NCBI RefSeq assembly: GCF_022601715.1
Contig: NZ_JAKVIM010000011.1
Coordinates: 1 to 64,000, forward strand
Reading direction: 5' to 3'
Length of the DNA stretch: 64,000 nucleotides
DNA from: Acinetobacter zhairuonensis
Lineage (GTDB): Bacteria; Pseudomonadota; Gammaproteobacteria; Pseudomonadales; Moraxellaceae
The notes under the pieces were generated by a model. It saw only the letters and a program-made list of their open reading frames with translations. It was not told the origin of the DNA and searched no databases. Positions 50,095-59,679 of the stretch are shown here, one piece after another (position 1 is the stretch's first letter; every line of letters starts with the position of its first letter). The translations under genes were made by a program, and so were the position numbers.

Positions 50095-50739
50095 GTGACA
50101 AAATCGATTCATATAGACGTCAGTTGCTTGGAACAATTTATTCAGTTGCCTGATGGTTTGGAACGTAAAGCCAAAATACAACTGCAAAAACAGGCCATCT
50201 ATCAATTCCGTAATCAATTACTGACACAGCACTTACAAAATGAAATCCAGAATACTGATTTCTCCAAGACTGAATATGGCAAGCCCTATTTAGCACCATT
50301 TCCGCAGGCTGCTTTTAATCACAGCCATAGTCGCAAGCATTATGCTTTAGCCTTCAGTGACTCGATTCCACAGGTGGGAATTGACGTGGAAGATTTGGAT
50401 CGGGCTGTGCGTTTTGAAGCACTGGCACAACATGCTTTTCATCCTGAAGAGCTGCGTTGTTGGGCTGAATCAGACTACTCCTCTGAATATTGGTTTCGGG
50501 TGTGGACCACCAAAGAGGCAGTACTAAAAGCATCTGGGTTAGGGATTCGTCTCACTTTGAAAGAGTTGAATACGCAAGTGCATCCAATTCATGATGGAGG
50601 GATGTGTCAGCATCCTGACATTGGTAGCTTTGCCTATCAGAACTATCTTTTAGGACAGATGATGCTGACGGTGGCTTGGCAGGCAGAAGCATCTTGTCGC
50701 GGCTTTCAGTGGCCGCAGATTCAAATTATTCAGCATTAA
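50095..50739 (+). CDS. 4'-phosphopantetheinyl transferase, Sfp/EntD-like
   Basis: 214 residues. Mg/CoA motifs: VGIDVEDLDR near residue 97 and WTTKEAVLKASG near 141, with HAFHPEEL between. It activates carrier proteins of NRPS, PKS or fatty-acid type. The start is GTG with GGGGGAT ahead. No carrier-protein or siderophore gene is adjacent, so the target is unknown. Confidence 0.85.
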   Translation: MTKSIHIDVSCLEQFIQLPDGLERKAKIQLQKQAIYQFRNQLLTQHLQNEIQNTDFSKTEYGKPYLAPFPQAAFNHSHSRKHYALAFSDSIPQVGIDVEDLDRAVRFEALAQHAFHPEELRCWAESDYSSEYWFRVWTTKEAVLKASGLGIRLTLKELNTQVHPIHDGGMCQHPDIGSFAYQNYLLGQMMLTVAWQAEASCRGFQWPQIQIIQH

Positions 50740-50762
50740 AAAAAGCCCATCCGAAGATGAGC
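50737..50762 (-). terminator. Intrinsic terminator of the secF end
   Basis: A 7-bp stem (50745-50751 with 50756-50762) with a TTCG loop on the minus strand, followed by seven T. It overlaps the last codon of the convergent transferase gene. Confidence 0.85.
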
Positions 50763-50788
50763 TAGTACTTGAGCCTGTTGTTTAGGAC

Positions 50789-51757
50789 TTAAGGAATTTC
50801 TTCCTCATCAAACTCAGGTTTTACTTGAACAATAAAGTCTTGACGGTTGAGACCACGCCAAAGTGCAAATGCTGTACCGATATAAATCGATGAGTATGTT
50901 CCCACAAAAACACCAATAAACATGGCAACAGAGAACCACTTCAAACCATCGCCACCGAGCACCATCATTGCGACAACCACTAAAAGTAGCGTCATAGAGG
51001 TGTGGATGGTACGACGTAAGGTTTCAGTCAATGCAATATTGATGATTTCACGCGGTTCGGCACCACGGATTTTACGGAAGTTTTCACGTATACGGTCGGA
51101 CACCACGATATTATCGTTCAGAGAGAAGCCGATCAGCGCTAATATTGCTGCCAGTACAGTCAGGTCAAATGGCCACTGCATCAAGGCAAAAATACCAATA
51201 GTCACCACCACGTCGTGGAATAATGATAATACTGCACCCATTGCAAGTTTGAACTCAAAGCGAATAGTGACGTAGATCAACATCAGGATCATTGCAAGTG
51301 CAACAGCACCCGCAGAACGTACATAGAGTTCATTACCAACCTGTCCACCGACGACATCCACCTTGTGCACGGTTACGGTGTTATTGGGTAACTGTACCGC
51401 TTTGGTGATGGAGTTGTTCAGGTCTTCGACAGTTAGGTCTTGCGGTGGCATACGCACCAACAGGTCTTTATTACTGCCTAGCGTCTGAACCACGGTATCT
51501 TGGAAGCCAGCTTGCTCTAGTGCTTGTACCACAGCTGCTTGGTTCGCAGGTTGTGCATAGTTCAATTCAGCAGAGATACCACCTGTGAAGTCCAAACCTA
51601 AGTTCAGACCCCGAGTCACGATAAAGAAAATACTGGCGATGGTCAGGATAATCGAGAAAATTGCGGCTGGTTTCGCAATTTTCATAAAGTCGATTACACG
51701 TTCATCATCTGGGCGACCATATTTTTTTGAATTTGGTTGAGTCATGTCAGTCATCAT
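50789..51757 (-). CDS. secF: Protein translocase subunit SecF
   Basis: 322 residues, six membrane helices with a large periplasmic loop after the first. Signature GLDFTGGISAELNY near residue 52, and the last-helix block SLNDNIVVSDRIRENFRK. It pulls preproteins out of SecYEG using proton motive force with SecD. AAGGAG 6 nt before the ATG. 8 bp after secD. Confidence 0.96.
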   Translation of the reverse strand: MMTDMTQPNSKKYGRPDDERVIDFMKIAKPAAIFSIILTIASIFFIVTRGLNLGLDFTGGISAELNYAQPANQAAVVQALEQAGFQDTVVQTLGSNKDLLVRMPPQDLTVEDLNNSITKAVQLPNNTVTVHKVDVVGGQVGNELYVRSAGAVALAMILMLIYVTIRFEFKLAMGAVLSLFHDVVVTIGIFALMQWPFDLTVLAAILALIGFSLNDNIVVSDRIRENFRKIRGAEPREIINIALTETLRRTIHTSMTLLLVVVAMMVLGGDGLKWFSVAMFIGVFVGTYSSIYIGTAFALWRGLNRQDFIVQVKPEFDEEEIP

Positions 51758-51765
51758 CGATCTCC

Positions 51766-53667
51766 TTAAATGCTCAACTTCTTCAAGTCACGCTTTTTGC
51801 CATAGATCAATTGGACAATCGCACGCGTTACTGTAATGGCAGTAAACATCGAGCAGATAATACCGATCATCAACGTCACCGCGAAGCCTTTGATCGGACC
51901 TGTACCAATTGCAAACAAAATGAAAGCAACCAAGAAGGTGGTTAAGTTCGAGTCTAAAATGGTGTTATAGGCTCGGTCATAACCTGCAATAATGGCTTGC
52001 TTCGGTGAAGCTCCCCATTTCATTTCCTCTCGTATTCGCTCGCAGATCAGGACGTTGGCATCGACTGCCATACCAATAGTGATGACGATACCTGCAATAC
52101 CTGGCAGGGTGAGGGAGGCGCCAATCCAAGACATGACGGTTAAAATCATGGCCAAGTTGAACACCAAGGCAAAGTTGGCGATTAAACCGAATAGGCGGAA
52201 GAACACCACCATCCAGATGGCCACCAGTAAGAAACCGATTTGGGTGGATAACACACCTTTGTCGATGTTTTCTTGACCGAGGCTAGGACCAACTACGCGC
52301 TCTTCTACAAAGTACATTGGTGCAGCCAAAGCACCCGCACGTAACATTAATGCCAATTCAGCCGCTTCTTGCGGTGAATCTAGACCTGTAATACGGAATT
52401 GCGAGCCGAGTACCGCTTGAATGGTTGCAGCATTGATCACTACAGATTCTGCATACGGTGTACGCACTTCAGTTTGCGTACCTGTTTTCGGATCAGTCAC
52501 ATAGCTAATCTTCTGTTTATTTTCAATAAACAAAACTGCCATACGTTTGCCAACCGCATTACGAGTCGCATCTGCCATCAGCTTGCCACCTGCGCTGTCG
52601 AGGGTAATATTTACCTCAGCACCGCCAGTATCTTGGCTAAAGCCAGAAGAAGCATTTTGAACACGTTCACCCGTCAGAATACGGTTACGGTTGAGTAATA
52701 ACTCACGACCACTGTCGAGGGATTGGTAGGCAAAAACTTCAGTACCTGGAGGCAGTGGCTGACCATTAGATTTACCCGTATATGGGTCGATATATTGGTC
52801 GTTTTGATCGGATACGAGACGGAATTCAAGGTTCGCAGTACGACCTAAAACACGTTTTGCTTCTGCGGTATCTTGTACGCCTGGTAATTCCACCACAATA
52901 CGGTTATTACCTTGCGTCTGTACCAGTGCTTCAGCAACACCTAACTCATTAATACGGTTACGTAAGGTAGTTAAGTTTTGATTGACCGCATAAGATTGAA
53001 TTTCTTGCTTACGTGTATCGGTATACGTCAAACGCAAGCTTGCACCTGTATCTGAAGCAACTGCTTGTTGAGCAAATTCAGTGCTATTGCTACGTAAGAA
53101 GCCCATCACAGCATCACGGTCTGTGTTGTTCGCAAATTGCAAGGTGATGGTATTGTTATTCAATGACAGACTATTGAACTTCAATTTATTGTCACGCAAT
53201 TGACGACGCAGATCGGTTGCCGAAGTTTCCATACGCTGGCTGATCGCTTTGTCCATATCCACTTCAAGTAAGAAGTGAACACCGCCACGTAAGTCCAAAC
53301 CAAGCTTCATTGGTTTAGCACCAATTTTCTGCAACCACTCAGGTGTGGTTGGCGCAAGGTTCAGTGCAACAACGTAGTTATCGCCAAGCCCACGACGTAA
53401 TGCATCTTTGGCTTTTAACTGAGCTTCAGATGAATCGAGACGCAGTAATGCAGCGTTATTGGTAAAGCTATTGTCATGCGTTGCAATATTTTCGCTTGTT
53501 AAAATTTGCTCTGCTTTTTGTATGATGCTTTGGTCAATTTGAGTACCAGCTTTGGCACCTGAAATTTGAACAGCAGGTTCATCAGGATACAAACTAGGCA
53601 GGGCATATAATGTACTGATTATGAGAACGACAATAATCAGTAGATATTTCCATGCTGGGTAACGCAT
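51766..53667 (-). CDS. secD: Protein translocase subunit SecD
   Basis: 633 residues. First helix YLLIIVVLIISTLYALPSL, the LGLDLRGGVHFLLEVD motif, periplasmic P1 domains, and a C-terminal helix bundle with GMAVDANVLICERIREE. Upstream partner of secF. Confidence 0.96.
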   Translation of the reverse strand: MRYPAWKYLLIIVVLIISTLYALPSLYPDEPAVQISGAKAGTQIDQSIIQKAEQILTSENIATHDNSFTNNAALLRLDSSEAQLKAKDALRRGLGDNYVVALNLAPTTPEWLQKIGAKPMKLGLDLRGGVHFLLEVDMDKAISQRMETSATDLRRQLRDNKLKFNSLSLNNNTITLQFANNTDRDAVMGFLRSNSTEFAQQAVASDTGASLRLTYTDTRKQEIQSYAVNQNLTTLRNRINELGVAEALVQTQGNNRIVVELPGVQDTAEAKRVLGRTANLEFRLVSDQNDQYIDPYTGKSNGQPLPPGTEVFAYQSLDSGRELLLNRNRILTGERVQNASSGFSQDTGGAEVNITLDSAGGKLMADATRNAVGKRMAVLFIENKQKISYVTDPKTGTQTEVRTPYAESVVINAATIQAVLGSQFRITGLDSPQEAAELALMLRAGALAAPMYFVEERVVGPSLGQENIDKGVLSTQIGFLLVAIWMVVFFRLFGLIANFALVFNLAMILTVMSWIGASLTLPGIAGIVITIGMAVDANVLICERIREEMKWGASPKQAIIAGYDRAYNTILDSNLTTFLVAFILFAIGTGPIKGFAVTLMIGIICSMFTAITVTRAIVQLIYGKKRDLKKLSI

Positions 53668-53690
53668 TTGTTTTCTTCTTAAAATGAAAA

Positions 53691-53711
53691 AGTCGTGCGA
53701 GGTGCACGACT
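53691..53711 (-). terminator. Hairpin with T run between yajC and secD
   Basis: An 8-bp perfect GC-rich stem (53691-53698 with 53704-53711), 5-nt loop, TTTTTC following on the minus strand. It lies in the 53-bp gap of an operon usually read through, so it may trim or attenuate secDF transcription. Confidence 0.7.
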
Positions 53712-53720
53712 ATTTTTTGA

Positions 53721-54050
53721 TTAAAGGTTATTTAATGTGCCTTCAGGAAGAACTGAAATCACACTTGCGCGTTGAATTTTCACTTCTACACCACGGTTTA
53801 ATTCAACCACTGCAAAATCACCTTCAATTTTAGTAATTTTACCCATCAAACCACCAGCGAACACAACTTCGCTACCCACACCTAAGCTTTCAACCAAAGA
53901 ACGGTGTTCTTTAGCACGCTTAGATTGCGGACGCCAAATCAGGAAATAGAAAATTGCGACGAAAACCGCAATCATCAGTAAGTTAGCCATCAGGCTTGGT
54001 TGTTGTGCAGCTTCACCTGCTGCGTGAGCAGTAGAAATAAAAAGGCTCAT
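53721..54050 (-). CDS. yajC: Preprotein translocase subunit YajC
   Basis: 109 residues: one membrane helix (NLLMIAVFVAIFYFLIW) followed by the conserved RPQSKRAKEHRSLVESLGVGSEVV. Accessory SecDF partner, located between tgt and secD as in E. coli. Confidence 0.95.
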   Translation of the reverse strand: MSLFISTAHAAGEAAQQPSLMANLLMIAVFVAIFYFLIWRPQSKRAKEHRSLVESLGVGSEVVFAGGLMGKITKIEGDFAVVELNRGVEVKIQRASVISVLPEGTLNNL

Positions 54051-54150
54051 TTCAATTTCCTAAACAATAAAAACTGGTATCAATTTGATAATAAATAGAC
54101 TTGTTCTGCAATTTACCTTGTCTTTTTCTTCAGCGCAAATGCTGAAAGAA

Positions 54151-55293
<1,143 letters not shown>

Positions 55294-55567
55294 TCAAGGC
55301 GAAAAAACAGTTCGCTGATTGTTCGAGCTAAAAAGAGGGCTATTTTCCTCGATTCTGCGATTAAACGCCAGTTTTGTGATGTATTGATCTGTTAAATCAG
55401 ATTAGCAGTGCTAAATAATATAAATAAGTTAGTGTGATGTGTGTCGCGTAAAACATTGTTCTGCAATGATTTGTTTCTCTTTTACCCATAAATGGTGATT
55501 AAATTAAGCTTAATTTTAGTGTTTACTGCTTGTTTAATAATGAAATGGATATTCCTAGGGGTGGGGT

Positions 55568-56494
55568 GTGAGTGAATTAAAAGAATGGCAGTTTTATAAA
55601 ACACTGCTTGAAACAACCAATGCAATACCATGGCAAATTAATTGGGATACCAAAGAATTTAGTTATATTGGACCACAAATTGAGAACCTATTGGGCTGGC
55701 CACAGGACAGTTGGAAATCTACGCAAGACTGGATTGACCGTATGCATCCCGATGATCGGGATAAAACGGTGGGCATGTGTATTAATTTGTCTGATGAGGG
55801 CACAGATCATGAGGCAGATTATCGTGCCTTAACCCAAGATGGCAGTTATGTCTGGATCCGCGATGTGGTGCATGTGATCCGTGAAAATGATCGCACCATT
55901 GCGATTATTGGTTTCATGTTTGATATTTCTGAGCGTAAGCGCATGGAATTAGAACTCGAAGAACTGAATAAAAAGAATCAAGAATTGTTGTTACTCGACT
56001 CCTTAACCCAAGTGGCGAATCGTAAAGCCTTAAATGAACGTATCGAGCATGAATTTAAACGTGCAGAGCGCAATCATCGTCCACTGTCTGTACTGTTTAT
56101 CGATATTGATAACTTTAAACAGTATAACGATGAGCATGGACATTTGCAGGGAGATCGCTGCCTGATCGCAGTGGCGCAATTGTTGAAAAAAATGTTTAGT
56201 CGCGCCTCTGACTTTGTTGCACGTTTTGGCGGAGAGGAGTTTGTGGTAATTATGCCTGAAACAACCTTGGATGATGCAGTGATGTTGGCTGAACGTTTCC
56301 GCAAGTCTGTCATGCATTTGACCATTCCGAATCTGAGTGAAGAACTCCCTGCTGATGTAACCGTGAGTATTGGAGTGAATACCCATGGTGCAGGGCAAAG
56401 CTTCTTGAATGTTTCTAGCTTTTTGCAATTGGCAGATGAGTTGCTATATCGGGCTAAAGCTGAAGGTCGGAATCAGATTTGTTATTTGTCTTAA
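55568..56494 (+). CDS. PAS-GGDEF diguanylate cyclase
   Basis: 308 residues: a PAS_3/PAC sensor (about 12-128, including WIDRMHPDDRDKTV and ISERKRMELEL) and a GGDEF domain (about 140-305). The active loop is GGEEF (221-225), the metal Asp lies in FIDIDNFK, and the product-inhibition site RASD (212-215) sits five residues ahead of the loop, so it is probably an active, feedback-controlled c-di-GMP synthase. No membrane segment, so cytosolic. GTG start with a purine-rich AGGGGTGGGG before it. Confidence 0.9.
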   Translation: MSELKEWQFYKTLLETTNAIPWQINWDTKEFSYIGPQIENLLGWPQDSWKSTQDWIDRMHPDDRDKTVGMCINLSDEGTDHEADYRALTQDGSYVWIRDVVHVIRENDRTIAIIGFMFDISERKRMELELEELNKKNQELLLLDSLTQVANRKALNERIEHEFKRAERNHRPLSVLFIDIDNFKQYNDEHGHLQGDRCLIAVAQLLKKMFSRASDFVARFGGEEFVVIMPETTLDDAVMLAERFRKSVMHLTIPNLSEELPADVTVSIGVNTHGAGQSFLNVSSFLQLADELLYRAKAEGRNQICYLS

Positions 56495-56501
56495 ACTGAA
56501 A

Positions 56502-56536
56502 AAAAGCAGCATGGTTGGTCATGCTGCTTTTCTTTT
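56502..56536. terminator. Intrinsic terminator between the cyclase and lemA
   Basis: A 12-bp stem (56502-56513 with 56520-56531), 6-nt loop, A-run and T-run flanks, between convergent genes. Confidence 0.88.
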
Positions 56537-56543
56537 TAAATGA

Positions 56544-57110
56544 TTAGAAGTTTGGTCGATAATCGAAATTTTGCATTGCGGCTGTATCGCGGAATGGACG
56601 AATCGCTTTTTTACCTACGGTCATGGTGTTGATGATGTTGTGCGGAAAGATCTGAATTTGGTTGTTAAACAATTCAACATTGCGATTAAAAATGGTAATC
56701 GCTGCACCGACATTTTCATTTTGCTCTTCAATTTCATTCATCATTTTCAGATAAATTTCATTGGCTTTGAGTTCGGGATAATTCTCGACCACTACATTTA
56801 AACTGTGCATCAATTCTTTATTCAGATTTTCAATACGCTGCAGTTGTGTTACATCGGCATTGTTCAGATTTAAATTCAGAATGTTTTGACGTAATTCGGT
56901 CACCTTTTCCAGCGTACCTTTTTCGAAACTAGAATATTGTTCCACCAGTGGAGTCAGGGCATCTAAGATTTTGATTTTCTGACGTTCGTAACTGGCGACA
57001 TCTGACCATGCGCGGATGGTAGCATTGTGATAGCGTACAATTGTGTTCCGAATCATAATGATTGCGACAATTGCCAGAATAATCAGCAATAAAAAAATGA
57101 AGAGCCCCAC
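56544..57110 (-). CDS. LemA family protein
   Basis: 188 residues: N-terminal membrane helix (FIFLLLIILAIVAIIMI), then the LemA helical domain (NTIVRYHNATIRAWSDV, usually YN..v.a.a.vdv). It follows a DUF3137 gene 36 bp upstream on the same strand; the two proteins commonly occur as a pair. Function unknown, envelope-associated. Confidence 0.88.
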   Translation of the reverse strand: MGLFIFLLLIILAIVAIIMIRNTIVRYHNATIRAWSDVASYERQKIKILDALTPLVEQYSSFEKGTLEKVTELRQNILNLNLNNADVTQLQRIENLNKELMHSLNVVVENYPELKANEIYLKMMNEIEEQNENVGAAITIFNRNVELFNNQIQIFPHNIINTMTVGKKAIRPFRDTAAMQNFDYRPNF

Positions 57111-57146
57111 GCCGTTCCCCTTAATGGTTGTACTTTATAGTGATGG

Positions 57147-58175
57147 TTATTTTAAAAGCTGTAATAAGTCAGATTTTAACTGTTCTAGATACGGTAATTT
57201 AAATGTGCGTAAGTGTCCACGTAAACTGGAAATATCTTGAATGTTTTGCGCTTTACTGGAAATTTTAAATAAATCGTGAGGTCCCAAATAGCACAGCACA
57301 TTGCTTTCAGGGTGAAACATTAAATCTCCAGCACGATGTTCAAAGAAGTCAGAAATTCTGAGGATTCTTGCTGGGGTGAGGGTTTTTGCCATCTGCATTT
57401 GATCACATCCATAAAACTTCAAACGTTGATTGGTTTGAATGTCGCTGGTGTGCCAAGCAAATGAATAGGGATAACCAAATGATTTACTCGCTGTGGTAAT
57501 GGCCAAGCCTGGCATTTCAATGTCGAAGACAAACACTCCCCAGAGATCACGATGTACTTCCTGAACTTTGATTTGATTACCATCTTTGTCTTTCATGCGC
57601 ATTTCATTGACGAAATGATATTGAAACACCATGACCTGATGGGCTTGTCCCTGTTCGTCCGTCCAGACTGTACTGGCATAGAGTGGAAACTCGTTAGACT
57701 GAGAGCCTTGCTCAAACAAGGGGAATAGGCGTTTTAAGTGCGCAATAAATAAAACAGGATTTAAAGGGATGGAAATATGTTGCGGCTGACGGTGATACGC
57801 CAGTTGATATTTTTGTGCGATCGTTTGTTGTTCTAGGTAATCAATAACTTCTTCAATCGGATCATCATCTTCATAGCAAATATAGGCCCAAAACAGCATC
57901 AATGCGCCGCAGAATAAACTGGCTTGTGCCCAAAGACTGCTGGGTTGAATTAGGATCGCCAGCATAAAAATACCGCCAGTGATTGCCAGCAACCAAGGCA
58001 GGGCATTTTCAAATTTTAAGGTCGTGGGCGCATTCCAAGGATGTAAGCCATCGAGGATGTGTTGATGGCTGTGTGCCTGACGCCCGATATCCCAAAGCCG
58101 AGCAATATTGTGAAACACCACCTGATTCTTTTTGCGGCGAATGTGAATCGAATGTCGCACAGTATCCATCGGCAT
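57147..58175 (-). CDS. DUF3137 domain-containing membrane protein
   Basis: 342 residues. Two membrane helices at about 60-100 (LPWLLAITGGIFMLAIL and SLFCGALMLFWAYICY), then a C-terminal soluble DUF3137 domain with the motif VFVFDIEMPGLAITT. It is upstream partner of lemA. Its start lies 24 bp after the queA stop, so it may be read with queA. Confidence 0.82.
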   Translation of the reverse strand: MPMDTVRHSIHIRRKKNQVVFHNIARLWDIGRQAHSHQHILDGLHPWNAPTTLKFENALPWLLAITGGIFMLAILIQPSSLWAQASLFCGALMLFWAYICYEDDDPIEEVIDYLEQQTIAQKYQLAYHRQPQHISIPLNPVLFIAHLKRLFPLFEQGSQSNEFPLYASTVWTDEQGQAHQVMVFQYHFVNEMRMKDKDGNQIKVQEVHRDLWGVFVFDIEMPGLAITTASKSFGYPYSFAWHTSDIQTNQRLKFYGCDQMQMAKTLTPARILRISDFFEHRAGDLMFHPESNVLCYLGPHDLFKISSKAQNIQDISSLRGHLRTFKLPYLEQLKSDLLQLLK

Positions 58176-58199
58176 AAGCGGGAACAGTCCTTGTTGTGT

Positions 58200-59237
58200 T
58201 TATCCTGTATAGCGGTCAATCAGCATGGCATCGCCATAACTAAAGAAACGATATTGTTTCGCAACTGCATGTTGGTAGGCATTCAAAATGTTGTCACGAT
58301 TGGATAACGCAGAAACCAACATCAACAAAGTCGATTCAGGTAAGTGGAAGTTGGTAATGAGACGGTCGACCACTTTAAAATCATAACCTGGGTAAATGAA
58401 AATTTGTGTGTCACCGACCCACGCATCAAGTACACCGCCATGTGCCTGTGCTGCACTTTCCACGGCTCGGGTTGCAGTCGTCCCGACAGCAATGACTTTA
58501 TTGCCACGTGCTTTGGTTTGGCGGATCAGTTCAACCGTTGCAGCGGGAACATCACACCATTCGCTGTGCATAATATGATTGGCAATATCATCGGTACGTA
58601 CCGGGAGGAAAGTGCCTGCGCCCACGTGCAGTGTTACGAATGCTTTACTGATGCCTTTGGTTTCAAGTTTTTCCAGTAAAGTTTGATCGAAGTGTAAGCT
58701 GGCAGTTGGTGCTGCGACACTAGCCAGTTTAGTTGGATCGTTAAATACGGTTTGATAGCGTTCAGTATCAATCGCTTCCGCTTCACGATTAAAATAAGGC
58801 GGAATAGGTAGCTGACCACAACGATCCAAAACGTCTAGAATCGGCTGTGAAAATTCGACAATAAACAGATTTTCATGGCGACCCTGAACCGTGACTTTAA
58901 TTTCTTCTGCACCAATAAACAGTTCTGCACCCGCTTTAGGCGAGTTGCTGGCTTTAATATGGCAATGTGCGATATGGGTATCTTGCAGACGCTCCACCAG
59001 CACTTCAACGGCACCGCCTGTGGCACGTTTTCCTTTGAGGCGCGCTTTCATCACTTTGGTATCATTTAGAACCAGTAAATCACCATCATGGAGTAAATTC
59101 AGAATGTCGGTAAATTGATGGTCGTGATATTGACCTTGTGCATCTAGATGCAGCAAACGCGATGCGCTACGCGTGTCTAAAGGATATCGAGCAATCAGCT
59201 CATCAGGGAGATCAAAATTGAAGTCAGAAAGTTGCAT
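58200..59237 (-). CDS. queA: S-adenosylmethionine:tRNA ribosyltransferase-isomerase
   Basis: 345 residues. Makes epoxyqueuosine from preQ1 at tRNA position 34. Start [22 protein letters not shown]/substrate motifs [23 protein letters not shown] and [27 protein letters not shown]. The frame is open 55 codons further upstream, but the family start fixes 59237. Confidence 0.95.
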   Translation of the reverse strand: MQLSDFNFDLPDELIARYPLDTRSASRLLHLDAQGQYHDHQFTDILNLLHDGDLLVLNDTKVMKARLKGKRATGGAVEVLVERLQDTHIAHCHIKASNSPKAGAELFIGAEEIKVTVQGRHENLFIVEFSQPILDVLDRCGQLPIPPYFNREAEAIDTERYQTVFNDPTKLASVAAPTASLHFDQTLLEKLETKGISKAFVTLHVGAGTFLPVRTDDIANHIMHSEWCDVPAATVELIRQTKARGNKVIAVGTTATRAVESAAQAHGGVLDAWVGDTQIFIYPGYDFKVVDRLITNFHLPESTLLMLVSALSNRDNILNAYQHAVAKQYRFFSYGDAMLIDRYTG

Positions 59238-59362
59238 GACACATTTCGCTAAAAAAACTGGCTGTAGTATATGCTTTTTTTCATTTTTTGCTTGAAATTG
59301 GTTAAATAAGAGTCTAAAAAAACTATTCTGTTGTAAAAGTAACCAAATGTGAGTATTTGGCG

Positions 59363-59390
59363 TTGACAAGTTTTTCAAACAGGTTAATAT
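59363..59390 (+). promoter_or_regulatory. Promoter of tRNA-Leu
   Basis: TTGACA (59363-59368), 16-bp spacer, TAATAT (59385-59390), then a GC-containing discriminator before the tRNA, as expected for a stable RNA promoter. Confidence 0.75.
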
Positions 59391-59405
59391 ACGCATCAAC
59401 ACCTA

Positions 59406-59492
59406 CCCGAGGTGGTGAAATTGGTAGACGCGGCGGACTCAAAATCCGCTGTCAGAGATGACGTGTCGGTTCGAGTCCGACCCTCGGGACCA
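59406..59492 (+). tRNA. tRNA-Leu (anticodon CAA)
   Basis: 87-nt class II tRNA with encoded CCA. Acceptor stem 59406-59412 with 59482-59488, D arm with TGGTAGA, anticodon stem 59433-59437 with 59445-59449, loop CTCAAAA with anticodon CAA at 59440-59442. A long variable arm (TGTCA/TGACG) and T arm GTCGG-TTCGAGT-CCGAC follow. Its 3' end is followed by an integrase gene. Confidence 0.95.
59465..59492 (+). other. Probable attachment site (attL) at the tRNA-Leu 3' end
   Basis: P4-type integrases use tRNA 3' ends, and this integrase gene begins 187 bp beyond the tRNA and reads away from it. The exact core cannot be delimited because the matching right-hand copy is not in this window. Confidence 0.55.
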
Positions 59493-59502
59493 GATGAAAA
59501 GG

Positions 59503-59540
59503 AAACCCCTTGAGCATATACAGACTCAAGGGGTTTTTTA
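59503..59540 (+). terminator. Intrinsic terminator after tRNA-Leu
   Basis: A 12-bp perfect stem (59503-59514 with 59525-59536), 10-nt loop, T run. It lies right of the attachment core, so it may belong to the element. Confidence 0.88.
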
Positions 59541-59624
59541 TTGCATAAAAACAAATGCTTGCATGAAGTTCTAGTCTGCATCTTTGAGATCACATAAGCC
59601 ACTTTTTAGGTGGTCACTTCGGAA

Positions 59625-59669
59625 AATGAGTACCCGAATGAGTACCTGAATTTGGTTTGGGTACTCATT
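59625..59669. repeat. Three copies of an 11-bp motif just upstream of the integrase
   Basis: AATGAGTACCC (59625-59635), AATGAGTACCT (59637-59647) and the same motif inverted, GGGTACTCATT (59659-59669). They end 10 bp before the integrase ATG, so they are candidate integrase arm-type sites or operators for integrase autoregulation. Confidence 0.7.
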
Positions 59670-59679
59670 ATGGAATCTC

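Noticed and set aside
55501..55516. 16-bp perfect A/T-rich palindrome upstream of the diguanylate cyclase
   Set aside because: Simple A/T composition with a HindIII-type centre and a single copy; no evidence that it is an operator.
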